The notes: a model not told the origin generated them from the sequence alone. 64,000 nt of DNA from Echinarachnius parma (GCA_037951105.1 JBAMJV010008915.1:1-64000); one strand, 5' to 3'. Shown: positions 11,281 to 23,619, counted from the stretch's first letter. Numbers and translations: made by a program.

Positions 11281-12180
11281 AATTGCCCTCTTGGCACGGT
11301 GCTCTGAAATAGGTTATTGTGTTACCGCATGCTTCGGGTAACCATGGCAATGAGAGAGTTAACGGACTGTCCGATTCCGTTTGTCAGTGCTCAGTTGCTT
11401 TGGTGATGAATTTTCAAATTACATTTTTGTTGCCTGGGGCGCCAAGCTCGGCCTCTGCAGTGCCTATTCATTATTAGATCCCTTTGAACACTGATGGGGT
11501 GGGGACCCACCTCATTATCCTTCTATGGGATTGTGGTTTTAGCGTTTCTGAAGTGGTTGCAAATTTCAAGTGTCATATTTTCCATTATAGTATTAGATAA
11601 TTTTCATTAAATTGAGACTGCTTCTTTCTTTATGTTGACATGTATTTTGCCAAAATAAAAACAAGAAGTTTTGCCAATTGAAGAATGGTGTGTGATGATA
11701 TTCCTACATGTTTGTCTAGATGTTTGTACATCTGGATTTCTGTTTCAACTCAATATTAATCCTTCATTAATCCTTTGATGGGTTTAACAAAACCTCGGTG
11801 CACTCAAAATAATAACAACAAGGGGTTGCATGTGGCACATTATGCAGAAGTATCTGGATTAAATGCAATGTTTTGAATGCCTTTATCGCCTAGATGCACT
11901 CAAATAGAGCTTTTAGGGGTATTAAAAGTCTCAGATACCTAAGTGCACTTATTGTGCAAATGGAGCGTCTAAACTAACTTAGTTACACAGAGTTAAAGGT
12001 AAACATTAGGTAATATAGACCTATAAACCCTCTATCAAACTGTGAAACAGTATGTTGCGGTTATACACTAGATGCTGAGTTACTCTTTGCAGTTTGCAGT
12101 AAATAGGATGAATTTTGTTGAAATGCAAATAAGTCCCAACCTTTTGCATTCTGAATCATTTTCTGAGCTTAGAACTATTT
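11281..12180. other. Unassigned
   Basis: No gene or clear repeat was recognised. Short internal similarities (such as ATGCACTCAAATAGAGC at 11893 and TAAGTGCACTTATTGTG at 11940) are too weak to call. Confidence 0.4.
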
Positions 12181-12184
12181 TTAA

Positions 12185-12613
12185 AGGGGACCACCAGGCA
12201 AAGGACAACACATTATTATATGTTTTGGTACCGTTTTGTGATATCAAATATATACCCAACATTTTGCAAAGAGTTGTGTGATTCATAAACAAAGCAATTA
12301 ATTTCCACCACTTACGGAACCACTGCTATTTCCTGGTTCCACACGGGCCAAGCATTTGCGAGTGCGTCAATGCTTTCACGCGTACGTCAATAGAATCCCG
12401 GATGATTCGTTCGCTCTGCACAGAGCGCTCAGGCTCTCCGCACATGTAGTCTACGCAATTCAGACCGCATGAACGCATGGTTGAGAATGATGTTGCGTTT
12501 TCCAATTATATATTTTTTCTGAAAACATATTTTTGTGAACTTGTTGAAGGAATGGAATACTAAAGATGTTACCTTTCTATAATAAGAATATTATTTTTGG
12601 GTGGTGGTACCCT
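12185..12613. mobile_element. TTAA-flanked MITE, AGGGGACCACCAGGC ends
   Basis: Left AGGGGACCACCAGGC and right reverse-complemented AGGGTACCACCACCC are flanked by TTAA at 12181-12184 and 12614-12617. The interior has a CpG-rich core (about 12340-12480, with GAACGCATGG, TTCACGCGTACG and CAGAGCGCTC). Two ORFs of about 70 codons overlap on opposite strands inside it and are not genes. Confidence 0.65.
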
Positions 12614-12617
12614 TTAA

Positions 12618-13980
12618 AGCTAAATTTCCACTTACTTTCAGAGCCATTATTTCATGGATAGTAGTGAATTAAATGTTAATAATGGTGGATCAAATGATAA
12701 ATAAGCAATAATATGATAAAACTAGAAGTGTGGGAGTTGTGTAAATCTTGAAACTATGTGATCACATACTCATAGGAATCTGGTACTTCTGTGTTAAATT
12801 TATAAACAAATATATTCAGCTTAATTAATAGTGCACATATAGAAAAACATGCTAACCAACAAAACAAAGGCAAACATCAATAATATACACAAAATTGCAA
12901 ATTTAAAATTTCTTTTTATTTTGATAGGCTTTGTTAATAGTTGATAGTTTAACATAAACTCTTTGTTTAACATGGGGGAAAATAGAGACCCATTGTATGT
13001 AAGTCACTCTCCTTTTTGTTGTAGGTCAGTATAATTCATGCTTTCATTTTAAAGTTTCATACTTGAAATACCACTTCACTCCATCAAATAAACACTGTTT
13101 AAAAGTACAATAGAATTTGGGAGGCCTATCGGCAAGCTATCGCCAAGGTACGCACTGCCCGGGGTGCGAGTAAGTAACTCCTTGATGCGGGGAAACGAGA
13201 GAAAATCGTTACGTACGCTAACTTTACGCTTACCGGCTCGGCTCAGCTCGGGTCGTTCCTTAGATTACTTCTGATCTAATAAACACGCCCATGAATCAGT
13301 CAGAGAAGGCAATATTTCAATTTCACGTGGTGGGAGTCATGGGGTGGAGAAATACCTCTAGTCTTGTTTTCCCAAGACTGGCCAGACATGAATTCTTAGA
13401 AACCAATTCATGTGAGAATTTTAACTTGGTAAAACAAAATTAAAACTCTACATTATCCCATAAATAAAGGGTAAGTACAGTGTTATTATTACTTCGCGCC
13501 AATTTAATGAATATATGGAGACCATATTTCTATTGTGCACATGGAAAAGGAAAGTCCGACACAATCAGTCTTGCTTTCCCCAGAATGGCCATAAGTGTGA
13601 TTTCTTAGAAACTAATTTACGCGCAAAACATAACTTGGAAAGAAAATAATTTGTGCAAATTTAATATTGGTGACCATATTTTTACAGCACAGAAAAATTA
13701 CGGGGCTCTTTAAATAATATAATGTTCATTCTTGTAAAGCTCTTCTTGACAATTTGGGGGGCAACATGGCCTTGAGCCCCCTCTTTAAAATTTTTATTTC
13801 ACACAAATGAAAGAGAAAATTTCTTTTGAAACCACATGTCTAAATTATGATTGTGTTTTTGTCATCAATTTCAGGCCCTCTTCAATACTTCTCTGTCCAA
13901 TAAGACTACCACTAAACCACATGTTTGGAAAGTGTAAATTACGATTGTGTTTTCGCAAACATTCAATTCCAGGCATTTTT
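12618..13980. repeat. Unassigned, with one diverged direct duplication
   Basis: A block beginning AGTCTTGTTTTCCCAAGACT (about 13360) and ending near TTTTAACTTGG recurs from about 13565 (AGTCTTGCTTTCCCCAGAAT ... CATAACTTGG), a spacing near 205 bases. At 13130-13260 there is a CpG-rich stretch (CGCTAACTTTACGCTTACCG) without an identifiable gene. Confidence 0.4.
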
Positions 13981-14028
13981 TAGCTCACCTGAGCCAAAGG
14001 CTCAAGTGAGCTATTGTGATCGCTTTTT

Positions 14029-14090
14029 GTCCGTCGTCCGTCGTCCGTCGTCCGTCGTCCGTCGTGCGTCGTCCGTCGTCCGTCGTCCGT
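14029..14090 (+). repeat. (GTCCGTC)n microsatellite
   Basis: Eight to nine 7-bp units of GTCCGTC with one variant (GTGCGTC), inside the hairpin-ended element. Confidence 0.9.
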
Positions 14091-14100
14091 AAACTTTTTA

Positions 14101-15216
14101 CATTTTCATCTTCTTCTCCAGAACCAATGATCGGATTCCAACCAAACTTGGCAGGAATCATATTTAGGGGTAGAGGATCCAAAGTTGCTAAAATGGTGGG
14201 CGTGGCCCCCAGGGGGGCCCTGGGGGAGGGCACCAAATGTAAAAAATATGTAAATTTTAAACATCTTCTTCTCAAGATCCAGAAGTATGACAGACCTGAT
14301 ATTTCATATTTAGATGCCTCTATTGATGAAGAATGAAAGTTGTTCACAAGATTTTTGTGGGTGGTCCCATAAGGGCCCTGTGGGCGTAACAGTTTTTTTT
14401 GGGGCCCTACCATAGGAAATATACATTTTCATCTTCTTCTCCAGAATCAATGATTAGATTCCAACCAAACATGGCAGGAATCATCTTTAGGGGTAGAGGA
14501 ACCAAAGTTGCTAAAATGGTGGGCGTGGCCCCCAGGGGGGCCCTGGAGGAGGGCACCAAGTGTAAAAAATATGTAAATTTTAAACATCTTCTTCTCAAGA
14601 TCCAGAAGTATGACAGACCTGATATTTCATATGTAGATGCCTCTATTGATGAAGAATGAAAGTTGTTCACAAGATTTTTGTGGGTGGCCCCACAAGGGCC
14701 CTGTGGGCGTAACAGTTTTTTTTTGGGGCCCTACCATAGGAAATATACATTTTCATCTTCTTCTCCAGAACCAATGATTAGATTCCAACCAAACATGGCA
14801 GGAATCATCCTTAGGGGTAGAGGAATCGAAGTTGCTAAAATGGTGGGCGTGGCCCTCAGGGGGGCCCTGGGGGAGGGCACCAAGTGTAAAAAATATGTTA
14901 ATTTTAAATATCTTCTTCTCAAGATCCAGAAGTATGACAGACCTGATATTTCATATTTAGATGCCTCTATTGATGAAGAATGAAAGTTGTTCACAAGATT
15001 TTTGTGGGTGGCCCCATAAGGGTCCTGTGGGCGTAACAGTTTTTTGGGGGGTCCTACCATAGGAAATATACATTTTCATCTTCTTCTCCAGAATCAATGA
15101 TTAGATTCCAACCAAACATGGCAGGAATCATCTTTAGGGGTAGAGGAACCAAAGTTGCTAAAATGGTGGGCGTGGCCCCCAGGGGGGCCCTGGAGGAGGG
15201 CACCAAGTGTAAAAAA
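14101..15216 (+). repeat. 323-bp tandem satellite, 3.4 copies
   Basis: The word CATTTTCATCTTCTTCTCC starts at 14101, 14424, 14748 and 15071 (intervals 323, 324, 323). The copies are about 95% alike, with shared blocks such as GTGGGCGTGGCCC and AAGTATGACAGACCTGATAT. The fourth copy breaks off near 15216. Each copy is open on both strands for 86-142 codons, but the period is not a multiple of three, so no continuous protein is possible and the ORFs are by-products. Confidence 0.9.
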
Positions 15217-15355
15217 GATTAAATAGTACATCACATTATAGATTTTGGCATGATTTCAACTGATTTCATATCTTCTGAGGGTGCCAGAGAGAACATGCGC
15301 CAGATGTGAATTGATTGACCTCAGGTGAGCGTCGTGCCCCCCTGGGGCTCTTGTT

Positions 15356-16362
15356 TACATGTATGTCTGCCAGTAGACAGAAGACTACTTGGTTACCACG
15401 GCGATCAAGTCTTCCGTACATCCTTCTGAAATCGTTGAATCAACGTAGCCTGAAACGTCTATTGGAATCCGCCCAAGTGTAAAGGAATTGACCCGAACTT
15501 GAACTCCAACGTTTTTTTCCTGTCTTTTTTTTCTCTCTCTCTTAACTGCGCAGTATTTTGGCAAGAGTTGTGAGCAATTACTAATAATGGGATTGCTCAT
15601 GATTTGATAGATCAGCATTGCTGTAATGTAATCTGATTCTTTCTAATGAAATGGATATTGCATTGGGAATTGAGAGCTAATTTACAAACTGTTACAAAAT
15701 ATATTCCATGATGTCACTAGCTCACAATATTACAAATGCACAATATCTATTTCGTATTTTGCATGTGCAATTTATCTGTACAAAATTCTGTAGCTACAAA
15801 TGTGTGATGATTATTTCTGTCCATCTACGTTCCTTCAAAATATTTACAGCACTAAAATATCAACAATGAAAGAGAAAATATTCAGTGGACTCTTTTGATA
15901 AAATGGGTGAGGACAATGGTGATGTATTAGTATAGAAATAAAGTGGGGACAAAAATGTAGGTTAATTCGGTGAGCGGTATGTCAAAGCAAATTCCAGGCC
16001 CAGTTTGTAAGTTTTTCTGCAAACAAATTATAGTATAGATCTGGTATTTTCACAGTTTGTTCTTGTATACAACTTTGTCTGCAATGTTTGAACTGTGGAT
16101 TGACCTGAAATACTTGATGAATTTATAGAGTGCAACAATCTGAATTCTGAGTCTTTTTCAATTCATACACATTCCTGCTAATAAAGTTATTGATGTCAAT
16201 AATTGTGCAAAACATATTTCACTGTATAGTACAATAGTATCTTTAGTGTTAGAGATAATGGGGAGATGTTTTAAGTAGGGAAATGTGTAGCCTATCTTTA
16301 ATAACAAACAACATCATTTTGAACTGGAGGCTTTACATCAGCATGAATACTGTATACTATTA
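15356..16362. other. Unassigned
   Basis: AT-rich with no exon or repeat recognised. Confidence 0.4.
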
Positions 16363-17193
16363 TTTCACTTCACATGCAGGTTTCGTTTGTACAATATGAC
16401 GATGAGTGGTTGTCTGTATCATTTATTGGGAGTATTCGCGGAACTGTCTTGCAATTCAAGCTGATATTTGCTGATGTCAACTCCATTTTGCTTGCTGCCG
16501 CAGTGATGGACTTGAACTAGAATAATTGATAAATAAACTTGAATAATTTTTAACTAGATGGTAGTTTAATCAACGCGAGTACATACATTTCACTACACAT
16601 GCAGGTTTCATTTGTACAATATGACGATGAGTGGTTGTCTGTATCATTTATTGGGAGTATTCGCGGAACTGTCTTGCAATTCAAGCTGATATTTGCTGAT
16701 GTCAACTCCATTTTGCTTGCTGCCGCAGTGATGGACTTGAACTAGAATAATTGATAAATAAACTTGAATAATTTTTAACTAGATGGTAGTTTAATCAACG
16801 CGAGTACATACATTTCACTACACATGCAGGTTTCATTTGTACAATATGATGATGAGTGGTTATCTGTATCATTTATTGGGAGTATTTGCGGAACTGTCTT
16901 GCAATTCAAGTTGATATTTGCAGATGTCGGAGCCATTTAGCCTGCTGCCGCAGTGATGGACTTGAACTAGAATAATTGATAAATAAACTTGAATAATTTT
17001 TAACTAGATGGTAGTTTAATCAACGCAAGTACATACATTTCACTACACATGCAGGTTTCGTTTGTGCATTATGATGATGAGTTGTTGTCTGTATCATTTA
17101 TTGGGAGTATTTGCGGAACTGTCTTGCAATTCAAGCTGATATTTGCAGATGTCGGAGCTATTTAGCCTGCTGCCGCAGTGATGGACTTGAACT
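16363..17193 (+). repeat. 225-bp tandem satellite, 3.7 copies
   Basis: The word ATGCAGGTTTCRTTTGTRCA starts at 16374, 16599, 16824 and 17049, an exact 225-bp spacing each time. Copies 1 and 2 share GATGTCAACTCCATTTTGCT; copies 3 and 4 share GATGTCGGAGCYATTTAGCC at the same place, so there are two subtypes in adjacent pairs. All frames contain stops (for example CTAGAATAATTGATAA), so this is non-coding. Confidence 0.92.
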
Positions 17194-17420
17194 ACAAGGC
17201 ATGGTGATGACGATTGCATGTTGAACTCCCATGGTACTGTACTGTCTTGTTTATGCTGAGTTACTGTATGCACGGTCCTTCCAGATTCCAGAAACCTGAG
17301 CACTTGTTGCTCATACAATTTTGTGCAAGATGTATACAACAGTTTATTGGACTAGATACAAAAAAGCTATAAATCAGTTCTGAGGTTTCCTACCCTGTAT
17401 ATTTATTTAAAGAAGACATG

Positions 17421-17422
17421 AA

Positions 17423-17461
<39 letters not shown>

Positions 17462-17463
17462 AA
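17421..17463. repeat. (AAAT)n microsatellite
   Basis: About ten AAAT units. Confidence 0.95.
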
Positions 17464-18639
17464 GGACACATTATGCAGAGAAGTGTTACATGTAACACTT
17501 CCGTACAAAATAGTACAAAAACATAAGACTATGTATGGATAACCCTCGTCCAAAATGAGTAGCTTTGTAATATGTCTTCCCTCTTCTGTCAGTGTTACTG
17601 AGTACCTTTAAAATCTGTATAATGACTAGTACCTCCTTGGTATAACAACTTAAAATGAGTGGTTTTATACAACCAAGAGATGGAGTTATTTATTTTTCTT
17701 ACTTGACATGTTTAGATAACCCAGTAGGTTTTGTATTCAGTAACCCCAGAGGCTAGAGGGACCTAAATGTAAGATGGAACTCCCCTTTTCAGACGTGACA
17801 ATTCGTGAACGATTCTCGAACAATTGAGATGAATGACGTTCAGGTGTTTGGGGTGTAGAGGTGTTATGAAAGGGTGCCATGTCTAATTCATCACTCGGTT
17901 GACAAGTGTGTTGAAATTTCTGCTTTAGAAGTGTGAACTGAAGACCATGATAAAAGAGAGATTTAAGTCTTTATAGTCAGTTAAGACTTGCATGCTACTA
18001 TGTTGATTTTGTTCAATTGTAAAGAAGAGTATTTAAGAATGGAAATATTCTATTTTAGATACAAATAAAGCTACAAAGTCCAAACAGCTATACAATATTT
18101 ATTTCATAAACAAATTTAAATTTATAAAATAAGTTAGAGAGCTGTTCGGTTGGTGAATTCATGAAGATTTTATTCAAATAAACTATAGATTTGTACATAA
18201 TATACAAAATGTAATAAGTTTGTATATCTAGATAATTGTACATGAGAATGTACATGTGTAAGTATTTGTGGCTGTTTATTGAGAAGACCTTAATGCATGT
18301 ACATATACTCTAGATAATATGATATAATATCCCTAAAGCGCTCAAGTAATTATGTCTATATGTGTCGGAGCTAATGTAGCATACATGTGCACTTTCCATT
18401 ACCAGCTCCGGTATATACCTAATGTATAACTATAAGGAAATAATTCCGACTCCCTTCCACTTGGCCAAACGACGGGCACGATTCCAAATGGATCCCGTGT
18501 TCGTAACTGACATTTAACAAGGACTCCCGCGGGGCAGAAATATGTATTCACTTATATGTCTGGGTCTGGTGGCATCATCAGTATGCAGATGGGTGGGTGG
18601 ATGGACTGTTGTCGATGTTGTTTTGGTCCCTTCTTCTTC
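17464..18639. other. Unassigned
   Basis: AT-rich; no gene or clear repeat recognised. Confidence 0.4.
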
Positions 18640-18900
18640 TTCTTCTTCAGTCTAATTCACTCCACTGCAGGAGGAAGGCCTCTTCACCAATTTTCCATTT
18701 TGTTCTATCTTGAGCTATTCTCTGCCAAGCAATGCCATTTTGTGCTGTTAAATCATCCCTCCTTTTGGTCCCTATCGTTGGTTAATCGCATTTGACTGAC
18801 AAGTCCAAGGATCCGATAAGTCTAGTTCATCTCTTGGTACGTAATATTTTGGTCTGTCGTTTTTGGCCCTTGCTTGCTGCCTCCCTCTATGCCACCCCAT
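18640..18900. mobile_element. Possible degenerate retroelement fragment
   Basis: The stretch begins with a TTC microsatellite, then CACTCCACTGCAGGAGGAAG followed by GCCTCTTCACC. A phrase of this kind (CCACTGCAGGANGAAGGCCT) occurs widely in animal genomes as part of a dispersed, probably retroposed repeat. Reading frames are broken and no reverse transcriptase or endonuclease motif is visible. The attribution rests on memory of that phrase. Confidence 0.3.
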
Positions 18901-19460
18901 CCCAGTGTGGGTTAACCCTAGCTATTTTATTGGTTTAACCCGTCGCTTACGGGAACCGGGTCGGCTATGTACAAAGTCTATGGGGATTTTATAATCTCAA
19001 AGGGAACGGGTTAAAGTTGATTATTGATAATGTATGGTATGTCTGAAAACCCAACCCCTTTCCTGAACTTTGTTGGTACTGGCTTCCAGGCAATGTAGGA
19101 AATTTGTCTGGCTTTTATTAAAGAAGTTACCTAATTAAATACCAAATCCCTGAAATAGAATGCTATAAATATATTTTGATTGATTCCATGTAGAATTTTA
19201 ATTTTGATGGTGATTTACATAGGATAGCACAAGTACAGGCTCCCAATCGTCAATATTCACCATCTCAACTTTGATGGTACTCGTTCCTTTAATAGTTATA
19301 TTTATAGGAATTTTGTCTGGAATTTTAAGAAGGTAATCCCCAAATCCCTGAAATAGAGTAAATACTAATAAAAACACTTTTTATTTTGCATTTTGATTTT
19401 ATGGTGACTCGTCTGTGGATAGCACTCCACTGGCACCCAATCGTCTGGTTCTTTCCTTGG
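18901..19460. repeat. Diverged duplication, unassigned
   Basis: A block AATTTGTCTGGCTTTTATTA ... CCAAATCCCTGAAATAGA (19089-19160) resembles AATTTTGTCTGGAATTTTAA ... CCAAATCCCTGAAATAGAGT (19310-19360), a spacing near 220. No coding sequence seen. Confidence 0.45.
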
Positions 19461-19995
19461 AATGCTAACTAGTTGTGACAGTTTGACTCATTTTGGGTCT
19501 TACGCAGTTAAAAATTATTAGAATGGATAACTCCCAGTCCCTATTAAAGATTTCACTATCAATGGGAATTTTAAAACTTCTGAGACCAGTTTTGATCATC
19601 GTTGTGAGAATATTTTCAACATTAAATGCATGATTAGTCAATAGGATGGCTTTGTATGTATGCAAGTTGAACAATATGGTCTGGACTAATTTATGCAGCA
19701 CTGTTCTTCCCAGTGAATGGAATGCTAACAAGTTGTGACAGTTTGACTCATTTTGGGTCTTATGCAGTTAAAGATTATTAGAATGGATAACTCCCAGATA
19801 GTCCCAATATTCTACTATCAATGAGAATGTCAAAACTTCTGAGACCAGTTTTGATCATCATTGTGAGAATATTTTCAACATTAAATGCATGATTAGTCAA
19901 TAGGATGACTTTGTACATAGGCAAGTTGAAAGATATGGACTAATTTATGCAGTACTGTTGTCCCTAAGATTTTACTTTCATTGAGAATTTCAAAA
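19461..19995 (+). repeat. 260-bp tandem duplication, about 2.2 copies
   Basis: AATGCTAACWAGTTGTGACA starts at 19461 and 19721. The copies run in parallel through GACTCATTTTGGGTCTTA, AAACTTCTGAGACCAGTTTT and CATTAAATGCATGATTAGTC. A third, partial copy begins near 19965. The antisense ORF at 19465-19731 is a chance frame within the first copy. Confidence 0.85.
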
Positions 19996-20422
19996 CTTCT
20001 GAGACCAGTTTTTATCACTGTTGTGTATTACATATTCAAAGGATTTTGTGGACGTCTGGAAAGTATTAATAGAAATTGTGATGAGTACATACCAAAGGTA
20101 AAACAGAATAAATATTGATTCAAACATAAAGGAAACTGACTAGAAATATTTTAAATGATTGAAATCAATATTGTAACAAATCACAATTCAAATCACCTAT
20201 TTTAAAGGGACAATCACCCTGTTTACCCTAAATAAATGCTGACTATATGAGAACAATGATGAATGAATGTTCAGTCCTGTCAAGATTGCATCAAATAAAA
20301 TGCCCAACCTCGCTTTACTGTATTTGTATGGGAGGGGTTGCAAACAATTGCATTCTTACAAATAAAATGTACATATGTATATCATCTCTGTCAAGTTGGC
20401 TGCGCTTATATCTCAATGTTAA

Positions 20423-20788
20423 AGTGATCCATTAACTTTGTCAAATATTAACCAAAATCACGTTTAGCATTCACACTTCTCGTTTACCTTGTTTTGGGGT
20501 TATGGTATTAAACAGGAGAAGGGGTTTTGATTTTTTTCTTCTTCAAATATATCCCTAATTATGGAGATATATGATTGATTGAAAAGGAATTCTACTCAAA
20601 ATCAAAGGGCAGTAGGTATGATAAAATATGATATCAAATCCCACTTTTTTTAGATGAGATAAACAGTGTTCTTTTCTATGAAACTAGCACACATTCAGAA
20701 GTAGCTTATTATTATATTGTCATATTGGTATATGATTGAAGTCTCAAATATGATTTTTTGAAAAAATCTATGAAATTTATGGATCACT
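20423..20788. mobile_element. TTAA-flanked MITE, AGTGATCCATWAAYTTT ends
   Basis: Left AGTGATCCATTAACTTTG and right reverse-complemented AGTGATCCATAAATTTCAT are flanked by TTAA at 20419-20422 and 20789-20792. Non-coding interior. Its first bases resemble those of the element at 2107. Confidence 0.6.
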
Positions 20789-22051
20789 TTAAGACTTCTC
20801 TAACGTCTGTCTTCTTCATTCGTTCAAAGGATCAGATATGAGGAAAGGTTGATTCAGTATTCCCTGTAGTCTGTTCACAAGTCAGTGTCAACAATAGGTA
20901 AAGAGCGAAGTGAACAGACGATTATTTCTTTTCTGCTGGGCATGCCCAGGCAATTATCATAGGAATTGGGGAATTGGCGTTGTTGAACAATCAATGTTGA
21001 CTTATTTAATATTAGTACACAATTGCAGTCAAACATGCACCCTGTCATGACTCATTCTGTAGCAGGGTCGAAAATCGAAATATATACGTAGCATAGTATG
21101 TTATCCCGCTAGCCAAATGCGAGTTTTGACAGACACCGTTATACAAAAAAATTAAAGTTAGCTATCCATTTTTACTAGAAAAAACAACAACTGAATACAA
21201 TACTTGCAATAGCACGATATAAACAATGTTTTAGTCTTTACAGCAAGTCACTGAATACAAATGTCATTTTAAAAGCATGCTTAGACATGATAATGAAACA
21301 ATTTGTTCAGCATGTCATTTGTACCTTTGAACAATCAATATTTACTTGTTTAATATTAGTTCAATTGCAGTCAAATATGACTAATTCAGAAAACAGTGCC
21401 TAGTTTTACAGAAAGTCGCACAATGTCAAATTTGTAAATAATGTATTTTCTGACATTTTCTTAAAATGATAACTTAAATGGCTCTTTCAGCGTTATTGCT
21501 GTGAACAATAATATCTTAATTTTTTCTTTATCAAAAAAAAAAATCACTATATGAAGAGCAACTACCAATTTAAACGGCCTCTATGGCTCTGTGTTTATAC
21601 AGTGGTACAATTTTTAAGAATCAGAAATACGATTCGTTGTTTGTGTACTTCAGATGAGGCCAAAAGAGCAACAACTGATAGTAGAAACCTGCATTATAAT
21701 TCAATCAGATTCGTGATGGATTTTGGGAAATTATGGACAATTTTATTTTGATTTTATTTATTGAAGGATTTCTTTTACTGATAAATTGAGCGTTGATGTG
21801 CCTCATGCAGAGATGACTCCGTATAGAAAATTGGCCTGGGAAATATCCTACCAGTGAACTCGTCGTAGTTCACAATTTCTGCTATTTTTATTATTGAAAC
21901 ATTTGTAGGGATCCAGTTCATGACTGTAATATTTTTGTACTATTATCTGTGTGATGATTTACATTGATTCAAATTATCTTTCTTTTTCCTTTTCTTCTAA
22001 CAGTTTGATAATTGTACACATTTTTGGGGTGCCAAAAGTTTGATAACCCTG
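20789..22051. repeat. Unassigned, with one direct duplication
   Basis: GTTGAACAATCAATGTTGAC ... ATTGCAGTCAAACATG (about 20983-21036) recurs as TTTGAACAATCAATATTTAC ... ATTGCAGTCAAATATG (about 21327-21379). No exon recognised. Confidence 0.4.
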
Positions 22052-22055
22052 TTAA

Positions 22056-22430
22056 AGGGATGTAGTAACTTTTTTGACATGTACAAAAAGTGATGAGTGG
22101 TTGATACAATGTATATTGTTGTTATCTGAAATGTCCACTGGGTATTGCGTGAAAATTTAAAGTAAATGGACGTTATATGGCCGAGTAATGAGCAAAAATG
22201 CAAAGTGATATTCACTACCTCATTGTACTCACTTTGTACACGGTTTTGACGATCCAGTGGATAATTTAACATCTGAACACTTCAATCGAAAAATCTTTTT
22301 AACGAAAGGGAAATAAAAAATAAAAAACCTGTCCCATGCTTTTATAGTTAATGCAAATACAACAAGGTATGAGGGAACCGCTAGAATTACAATTGGATTT
22401 TGAGGATTTGGACAATGTTACTTAGTCCCT
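22056..22430. mobile_element. TTAA-flanked MITE, AGGGAYNWAGTAAC ends (copy 1)
   Basis: Left AGGGATGTAGTAACTTTTTT and right reverse-complemented AGGGACTAAGTAACATTGTC are flanked by TTAA at 22052-22055 and 22431-22434. A second copy of the same family lies at 59938-60307, with shared interior (TTGTTGTTATCTSAWATGTC; CAAAGTGATATTCA; GGGGGAACCGCTAGAATT-like). Confidence 0.8.
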
Positions 22431-22434
22431 TTAA

Positions 22435-23019
22435 GAGTCAAATATTTCTAAAACAAATTTCTGGTATTCAATAGAAGGAATAAATATACATATCAATACA
22501 TGTGATGTATATTATTTGATTAGCACCTATTAAAAGAGATCTGAATGTATGGAATGTTGATCACTGACATTATTTTCATGTGTATTTAAAAAATATCCTT
22601 TATATTTTTATGTGGTTTATCAAAGTTCTTAATAGTGTGGTCTGTTTTGTTTATCAGCGAAGTCAAAGTCAACAGTCAATGAATCTTGTTCTCACAGGCA
22701 AATTAGTGCATAACTTGAACATAATGTTTGTGCTAGAAATACTAAATAGTAATTTATATAGTGTTGTGCCACATGAATCATGTTTCCATAATACACACAC
22801 ACGATCAAATATAATTGTCAGCTATGGAACCTGTGATTTATTTTTATCGACATTGTAAATATTTGGTTTCATAGGCTACATGTATGTAGGTTGGTAGCTC
22901 TCAGCTATTCAAGTTATTAACCGTGCCAGTAACAGGTTTGCAAGTTTTGTGGTGACTAGTCACATCATGTAAGTACTATGTACTACTAGTATGTTCACAT
23001 GGTATGTTCCTTGGCTCAA
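22435..23019. other. Unassigned
   Basis: AT-rich; no gene recognised. The 92-codon ORF at 22580 has no recognisable domain or splice context. Confidence 0.35.
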
Positions 23020-23022
23020 TAA

Positions 23023-23537
23023 AGGGGGTATCCCACTGAGCGGCGAACGTTTGCGAACATAGCGAATTTGGGATTTCGCCAGGATTCGTAAAAGGTTGCA
23101 AAAGGTTTGTAAAAGGTTAGCAAGAAAATTTGCTAACGGTTTTAATTGTCGCAAACAGTTTTTCTTGTCGCAAAGAAATTTTGACCATGTTCAAAGTTTC
23201 TTTGCGAATTAATTTTTTTCGCAAACAGTCGTAAGCCTTTGCAAACGGTTGTAAGACGTTGTCGCTAACGTTCTTGTTGATTCGCCAATGCTAGCGATTA
23301 CATGACCATTATATGGTTCCTAAATACAATCGACCCATTGAGCGGCGAATGCTTACGAACGTTTGCGAATTTTGGATTCGCCAACTTTTCTGACAAATGT
23401 TGGCAAAATTCAGGGTGGCAGAGGCAAACCCTGATTTTCGCTAACATTCATCAGAAAAGTTGGCGAATCAAAAATTTGCAAAATTCGCTATGTTCGCAAA
23501 CGTTAGCAAACGTTCGCCGCTCAGTGGGATACCCCCT
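23023..23537. mobile_element. TAA-flanked MITE with GCGAA-rich interior
   Basis: Inverted ends of about 50 bp: left AGGGGGTATCCCACTGAGCG followed by GCGAACGTTTGCGAACAT; the right end is its near-perfect complement. TAA flanks it at 23020-23022 and 23538-23540, the PIF/Harbinger signature. The interior repeats TTTGCGAAC and GATTCGCCAAC words in both orientations, including a second, diverged inner copy of the end near 23335 (CATTGAGCGGCGAATGC). Confidence 0.85.
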
Positions 23538-23619
23538 TAACTTGCTTCTAGCTCAATGTTTAGGCTAGCCCATGCTCAGACAATTTCTGCCTTGCTTTGC
23601 CTTGCCTTGTCTCTATTGA

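Larger units (their letters stand above)
13981..15355 (+). mobile_element. Hairpin-ended element carrying a 323-bp satellite
   Basis: The left end is a stem-loop (13983-14011: GCTCACCTGAGCC, loop AAA, GGCTCAAGTGAGC, one mismatch). The right end near 15319-15330 reads CCTCAGGTGAGC, the inverse of the left GCTCACCTGAG, and is followed by a GCCCCCCTGGGGC stem. Between them lie a 7-bp microsatellite (14029-14090) and 3.4 copies of a 323-bp repeat. It has the form of a non-autonomous transposon. I have met elements with GCTCACCTGAGC-like ends in marine invertebrate DNA, but I cannot name a family from sequence alone. Confidence 0.65.

Noticed and set aside
12072..12292. Overlapping 69- and 70-codon ORFs on opposite strands
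   Set aside because: They span the left part of a TTAA-flanked MITE and have no recognisable protein features.
13985..15060. ORFs of 86-142 codons on both strands with similar peptides
   Set aside because: They are translations of a 323-bp DNA satellite. The period is not divisible by three, each ORF stops within its unit, and both strands are open equally.
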